Notes under the pieces: model-generated
The model's input: the letters and a program-made list of their open reading frames with translations, nothing else
Told to the model about the DNA's origin: nothing
The model's database searches: none
NCBI RefSeq assembly: GCF_017255295.1
Contig: NZ_JAFKDE010000011.1
Coordinates: 1 to 64,000 of the forward strand
Direction: 5' to 3'
Source: Nitratireductor aquimarinus
Lineage (GTDB): Bacteria > Pseudomonadota > Alphaproteobacteria > Rhizobiales > Rhizobiaceae
Length of the DNA: 64,000 bases
Position numbers and translations under genes: made by a program
Shown: in pieces, positions 59,847-64,000 of the stretch
Numbering within the stretch: the first letter of the stretch is position 1
How the letters are laid out: the number at the start of each line of letters is the position of its first letter

Positions 59847-61172
59847 ATGAAATTTCGCGCAATGCTTTCCGCCGCGACTGCTTTAACGGTGGCGCTGCCG
59901 GCAATGGTCGGCGTCGCACAGGCCGAAGCAACCCAGATCCAGTTCTGGCATGCTTTCACCGGTCGTCTCGGTGAACTTCTGGACAAGCAGGTAGCGGACT
60001 TCAACGCCAGCCAGGACCAGTATGAAGTCGTTGCCACGCTCAAGGGCAACTATTCGGAAGCTCTGAACGCAGGCATCGCCGCTTTCCGCGCCGGCGAACA
60101 GCCGCACATCCTGCAGGTGTTCGAAGTCGGCACCGCGACGATGATGGCTGCCAAGGGCGCGATCAAGCCGGTCTACGAAGTGATGGCGGAAGCCGAAGCC
60201 GATTTCGACCCGAGCGCGTATCTCGCGCCGGTTGCCGGCTACTACACGAACACCGACGGCGAGATGCTGTCGCTGCCCTACAACTCCTCCACGCCCGTTC
60301 TCTACATCAACAAGAACGCGCTTGAGGCTGCCGGTCTCGACCCCGAGACCAAGCCGGCTACCTGGTCGGAAGTCGAGGAAATCCTCGTCAAGCTGAAGGA
60401 ATCGGGCTCCGAGTGCCCGCTCACGACGGCATGGCAGTCCTGGATTCATCTTGAGAACCTGAGCGCCTATCACAATGTGCCGTTTGCCACGGAAGCCAAT
60501 GGCTTTGCCGGCACCAACACCGAGCTCGCTTTCAATGGCGACCTGCAGGTGAAGCACATCGACAAGATGGGCGCATGGGCGAAAGACGGCCTGTTCAGCT
60601 ATTCCGGCCGCCGCAATGAGGGCGGTGCGCGCTTCCGTTCGGGCGAGTGCGCCATGTTCACCGAATCCTCCGCTGGCTATGCCGGTGTGAAGGCCGAGGC
60701 CGACTTCCCGTTCACGGTGACGAACCTGCCTTACTGGGCGGATGCGGAAGGCGCGCCCTTCAACACGATCATCGGCGGCGCATCGCTGTGGGTCATGTCG
60801 GGCCATGAGGGCGAGGAATATGCCGGCGTTGCCGACTTCCTGAACTACCTCTCCAGCGCCGAAGTGCAGGCTCAGTGGCATCAGGACACCGGCTATCTGC
60901 CGATCACCACCGCCGCTTACGAGCTGACCAAGGAGCAGGGCTTCTACGACGAGAACCCGGGCACCGACATCGCCATCCTGCAGATGACCGGCAAGGCCCC
61001 GACGGACAACTCCAAGGGCATCCGTCTCGGCAATTTCGATCAGGTCCGCGCCATCATCGACGAGGAACTGGAAGCCGTATGGCAGGGTGAGAAAGACGCC
61101 AAGACCGCACTCGACGAAGCTGTGAACCGCGGCAACCAGCTGCTGCGCCGCTTCGAGCAGTCGACGCGCTAA
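59847..61172 (+). CDS. ugpB: sn-Glycerol-3-phosphate-binding protein UgpB
   Basis: Periplasmic binding protein of 441 residues for sn-glycerol-3-phosphate and glycerophosphocholine-type diesters. Signal peptide MKFRAMLSAATALTVALPAM with cleavage near AQAEA. The mature start IQFWHAFTGRLGELLDKQVA and the stretches YNSSTPVLYINKNALEAAGL, TAWQSWIHLENLSAYHNVPF and ECAMFTESSAGY match UgpB proteins, including the tryptophan and serine positions that line the ligand site in that family. First gene of ugpBAEC; it has a good AGGGAG ribosome site and an upstream Pho box. Confidence 0.93.
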   Translation: MKFRAMLSAATALTVALPAMVGVAQAEATQIQFWHAFTGRLGELLDKQVADFNASQDQYEVVATLKGNYSEALNAGIAAFRAGEQPHILQVFEVGTATMMAAKGAIKPVYEVMAEAEADFDPSAYLAPVAGYYTNTDGEMLSLPYNSSTPVLYINKNALEAAGLDPETKPATWSEVEEILVKLKESGSECPLTTAWQSWIHLENLSAYHNVPFATEANGFAGTNTELAFNGDLQVKHIDKMGAWAKDGLFSYSGRRNEGGARFRSGECAMFTESSAGYAGVKAEADFPFTVTNLPYWADAEGAPFNTIIGGASLWVMSGHEGEEYAGVADFLNYLSSAEVQAQWHQDTGYLPITTAAYELTKEQGFYDENPGTDIAILQMTGKAPTDNSKGIRLGNFDQVRAIIDEELEAVWQGEKDAKTALDEAVNRGNQLLRRFEQSTR

Positions 61173-61185
61173 TCTTGTAAAATTG

Positions 61186-61214
61186 CGGGGCCGGCACAAC
61201 AGCTGCCGGCCCCG
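61186..61214 (+). promoter_or_regulatory. Intercistronic hairpin between ugpB and ugpA
   Basis: CGGGGCCGGCA (61186-61196) pairs perfectly with TGCCGGCCCCG (61204-61214) around a 7-base loop. No T-run, so it more likely protects ugpB mRNA and lowers permease expression than ends transcription. Confidence 0.6.
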
Positions 61215-61231
61215 TATCATTTGGTCGGCCC

Positions 61232-62113
61232 ATGGAAAAACGCGTTACCTTCGACAATCGATTATTGCCATATCTGCTACTTGCGCCGCAGCTTCTGGTG
61301 ACCATTGTCTTTTTCTTCTGGCCTGCCGCACAGGCCCTCTACCAGTCGCTGCTTCTGCCTGATCCGTTCGGTCTGGGCGCGCAGTTCGTCTGGTTCTCGA
61401 ACTTCGAATATCTCTTCAGCGACCCGTATTATCTCAAGTCGTTCATCACGACGGCGGTCTTCACCTTCTTCGTGACGGTGGTTTCCATGTCGGTCGCGCT
61501 GCTTTTCGCCGTGATGGCTGATCAGGTCATTAAAGGCGCGGGGACCTACAAGACGCTGTTGATCTGGCCCTACGCCGTCGCGCCTGCCGTTGCCGGCGTG
61601 ATGTGGCTGTTCATGTTCCAGCCCTCCATCGGCGTCATCGCATTCTACATGAAGGCCATGGGCATCGACTGGAACCCGGTTCTCAATGGCGGTCAGGCCA
61701 TGTCGCTTGTCATCCTCGCTGCCGCGTGGAAGCAGATCAGCTACAATTTCCTGTTTTTCCTGGCCGGTCTGCAGGCCATTCCGAAGAGCCTGATCGAGGC
61801 TGCCGCCATCGACGGCGCGGGCAAGTGGCACCGCTTCCGCACGATCATCTTCCCGCTTCTGTCGCCCACCACCTTCTTCCTGCTGGTGGTCAACATCGTC
61901 TATGCCTTCTTCGAGACGTTCGGCATCATTCACACGATGACGGCAGGCGGCCCCGGTCAGTCGACCACCATTCTCGTCTACAAGGTCTATTCCGACGGTT
62001 TCGTCGGGCAGGACCTCGGCTCCTCCGCCGCCCAGTCCGTCATCCTGATGGTTGTCGTGGGCATCCTGACCGTCATCCAGTTCCGCTTCATTGAGCGGCG
62101 CGTGCATTACTGA
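61232..62113 (+). CDS. ugpA: sn-Glycerol-3-phosphate ABC transporter permease UgpA
   Basis: Inner-membrane permease of 293 residues. N-terminus [20 protein letters not shown], the UgpA-like region [23 protein letters not shown]-like loop [20 protein letters not shown] and [20 protein letters not shown]. Six helices are visible. It follows ugpB after a hairpin and is twelve bases from ugpE. Confidence 0.93.
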   Translation: MEKRVTFDNRLLPYLLLAPQLLVTIVFFFWPAAQALYQSLLLPDPFGLGAQFVWFSNFEYLFSDPYYLKSFITTAVFTFFVTVVSMSVALLFAVMADQVIKGAGTYKTLLIWPYAVAPAVAGVMWLFMFQPSIGVIAFYMKAMGIDWNPVLNGGQAMSLVILAAAWKQISYNFLFFLAGLQAIPKSLIEAAAIDGAGKWHRFRTIIFPLLSPTTFFLLVVNIVYAFFETFGIIHTMTAGGPGQSTTILVYKVYSDGFVGQDLGSSAAQSVILMVVVGILTVIQFRFIERRVHY

Positions 62114-62125
62114 GGAGGGCGGATC

Positions 62126-62962
62126 ATGGTCGAAAAACGGGGTTTTGGAACCATTCTGATGCATGCGGTGCTGATCATCGGCATCGCCATCGTCTGCTTC
62201 CCGATCTATCTCACCTTCGTCGGCTCGACGCTGACGCATTTTGATATCATCCGCCCGCCCATGCCGTTGCTGCCCGGGCCGCATCTCATCGACAATTACA
62301 GCGAGGCGCTGGCTTCGGGCGTGACCGCGCCTGTCGGGCGCATGCTGTTCAACTCGTTCATCATGGCCATGGGCATTGCGATCGGCAAAATCGCGATCTC
62401 CATCCTGTCGGCCTATGCAATCGTCTATTTCCGCTTCCCCTTCCGCATGCTCGCCTTCTGGGCGATCTTCATGACGCTCATGCTGCCGGTGGAAGTGCGT
62501 ATCGTGCCGACCTATGAGGTCGTGGCCTCGCTTGGCCTGCTCAATTCCTATACCGGCCTGATCCTGCCGCTCATCGCCTCGGCAACCGCCACCTTCCTCT
62601 TCCGCCAGTTCTTCATGACCGTGCCGGACGAGCTGGTGGAGGCTGCGCGCGTCGATGGCGCGGGGCCGCTGCGCTTCTTCAAGGACATCCTGCTGCCGCT
62701 CTCGGTGACGAACATCGCAGCGCTGTTCGTGATCCTCTTCATCTACGGTTGGAACCAGTTCCTCTGGCCATTGCTCATCACCACAAAGCCGGAGATGAAC
62801 ACCATCGTGATGGGTCTGAAGCAGATGATGCCGACCGCCGATGACTACGGCAACTGGCCCGTGACCATGGCAGCCGCCATGCTGGCCGTTCTGCCGCCGG
62901 TGGCTGTGGTGATCTTCATGCAGCGCCTGTTCGTCAAAGGCCTCGTCGAGACAGAAAAATAG
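62126..62962 (+). CDS. ugpE: sn-Glycerol-3-phosphate ABC transporter permease UgpE
   Basis: Inner-membrane permease of 278 residues. Features: [20 protein letters not shown], the segment [23 protein letters not shown]-like loop [20 protein letters not shown] and [20 protein letters not shown], which is characteristic of UgpE. GAGGAGGGCGG lies just before the ATG at 62126. Partner of UgpA in the ugp importer. Confidence 0.93.
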   Translation: MVEKRGFGTILMHAVLIIGIAIVCFPIYLTFVGSTLTHFDIIRPPMPLLPGPHLIDNYSEALASGVTAPVGRMLFNSFIMAMGIAIGKIAISILSAYAIVYFRFPFRMLAFWAIFMTLMLPVEVRIVPTYEVVASLGLLNSYTGLILPLIASATATFLFRQFFMTVPDELVEAARVDGAGPLRFFKDILLPLSVTNIAALFVILFIYGWNQFLWPLLITTKPEMNTIVMGLKQMMPTADDYGNWPVTMAAAMLAVLPPVAVVIFMQRLFVKGLVETEK

Positions 62963-62978
62963 AAGGACCGAAATCGGC

Positions 62979-64000
62979 ATGGCGACGATTTCCATTCGCG
63001 ATATCCGCAAATCCTACGCAAAGACCGAGGTCATTCACGGCGTAAGCCTCGATGTGGCCGATGGCGAGTTCATCGTCATTGTCGGCCCCTCCGGTTGCGG
63101 CAAGTCCACGCTTCTGCGCATGGTCGCAGGCCTTGAGCGCATCACCAGCGGCACGATGGAAATCGACGGCCGGCTGGTCAACGATCTGGAACCGCGCGAG
63201 CGCGACATCGCCATGGTGTTCCAGAACTATGCGCTCTATCCGCATATGAGCGTGTTCGACAACATGGCCTATGGCCTGAAGATTGCCGGCAAAACAAAGG
63301 ACGAGATCCGCCAGCGCGTCGACAAGGCCGCCACCATGCTGCAGCTCGAGCCCTATCTCGACCGCAAGCCGCGCGCCCTTTCCGGCGGTCAGCGCCAGCG
63401 TGTCGCCATGGGCCGCGCGCTCGTGCGCAATCCCGCCGTCTTCCTGTTCGACGAGCCGCTTTCCAACCTCGATGCCAAGCTGCGTGTGCAGATGCGTCTT
63501 GAGATCAAGCAGATGCAGCGCTCGGTGGGCACCACCGCGCTTTACGTGACGCATGATCAGGTGGAAGCCATGACGCTGGCCGATCGGCTGGTGGTCATGA
63601 ATGGCGGTATTGCCGAGCAGATCGACACGCCGATGAATGTCTATGAACGTCCGGCCACGCGCTTTGTCGCCGGCTTCATCGGTTCGCCGGCCATGAACAT
63701 TCTGCAGGGCAGCGTCTCGGGCTCGGATTTTGAGCTGGAAGGCGGGGGCAAGCTGGCGCTCGACGCCCAGCCCGCAGAGGCTGGCCGGCCGGTTCTCTTC
63801 GGCGTGCGCCCGGAGCATCTGCAGCTTGTTTCGGCGGATGAGGCCACGCTCAACCTGTCTGTCACCGCAGTGGAAACGCTTGGTGCGGACACGCTTGCTC
63901 ACGGCAAACTGTCCGGCGCCAATGGAGCGGGCGGCGAGCTGATCGCCCGGCTGTCCGGCAGCGCGCAGGTCGCTCCCGGCGACACGCTGCCGCTCGCCAT
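62979..64000 (+). CDS. ugpC: sn-Glycerol-3-phosphate ABC transporter ATP-binding protein UgpC (cut by window end)
   Basis: ATPase of the ugp importer; 340 codons are visible and the frame is open at the right edge, so the C-terminus is missing. It starts [20 protein letters not shown] at the ATG at 62979, 16 bases after ugpE. Motifs: Walker [11 protein letters not shown]-loop [12 protein letters not shown], signature LSGGQRQRV, Walker [14 protein letters not shown]-loop VTHDQVEAM, then the C-terminal regulatory domain with [11 protein letters not shown]. Family length is about 350-370, so only a few dozen residues are missing. Confidence 0.93.
   Translation, partial: MATISIRDIRKSYAKTEVIHGVSLDVADGEFIVIVGPSGCGKSTLLRMVAGLERITSGTMEIDGRLVNDLEPRERDIAMVFQNYALYPHMSVFDNMAYGLKIAGKTKDEIRQRVDKAATMLQLEPYLDRKPRALSGGQRQRVAMGRALVRNPAVFLFDEPLSNLDAKLRVQMRLEIKQMQRSVGTTALYVTHDQVEAMTLADRLVVMNGGIAEQIDTPMNVYERPATRFVAGFIGSPAMNILQGSVSGSDFELEGGGKLALDAQPAEAGRPVLFGVRPEHLQLVSADEATLNLSVTAVETLGADTLAHGKLSGANGAGGELIARLSGSAQVAPGDTLPLA

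Overview
The window reads as part of a large secondary replicon (megaplasmid or chromid) of an alphaproteobacterium of the order Hyphomicrobiales (Rhizobiales). The evidence is a complete repA-repB-repC operon (about 10.2-14.3 kb, minus strand), high GC, dense ABC-transporter operons each with its own regulator, an acdR/acdS pair and a UgpBAEC glycerol-3-phosphate importer. No rRNA, tRNA or CRISPR array was seen. The species cannot be fixed from sequence alone.

Left part, 0-10 kb. A minus-strand operon (6372 down to 291) encodes an Opp/Dpp-type importer with a glycerophosphodiester phosphodiesterase gene overlapped into its middle. Four Pho-box half-sites at exact 11-bp spacing precede it, so it looks like a phosphorus-scavenging importer rather than a peptide one. 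A decayed IS6-family element (6708-7479), a tyrosine recombinase with a loxP-like palindrome just upstream (7570-7600), a tiny WGR protein and a RES/Xre toxin-antitoxin pair lie between it and the replication genes.

Replication, 10.2-14.9 kb: RepC (with an AT-rich, repeat-bearing stretch as candidate origin), a candidate antisense ctRNA in the repB-repC gap, RepB, RepA and two near-identical parS-like 16-mers.

Catabolic blocks, 14.9-48.6 kb: (1) an IclR regulator divergent from an M81 (MlrC-like) metallopeptidase, a Dpp-type transporter and two M20 peptidases; (2) an Lrp regulator (AcdR-like) divergent from ACC deaminase; (3) a GtsA-like sugar ABC importer with a divergent LacI regulator and an 18-bp palindromic operator; (4) a TetR-controlled RND efflux pair; (5) a DUF4168 secreted protein; (6) a GntR-controlled operon with a class II aldolase, a third Dpp-type transporter, an M20 deacylase, a 2-hydroxyacid dehydrogenase and a histone-deacetylase-fold amidohydrolase.

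Right part, 48.6-64 kb. A minus-strand, four-gene phospholipid operon (acyltransferase, CdsA-like, small membrane protein, CDP-alcohol phosphotransferase with Asn in place of two motif Asp residues) resembles the E. coli ynbAB genes. Next comes a two-partner secretion system whose giant exoprotein gene is split by a 10-G tract; 9 G would restore a protein of about 1885 residues, so phase variation is likely. The window ends in ugpBAEC, again with a Pho box, and ugpC is cut by the edge.

The strongest candidates for something undescribed are the Pho-controlled Dpp/GDPD importer, the poly-G-switched TpsA adhesin, the recombinase plus palindrome beside the replicator, and the unusual phospholipid operon.
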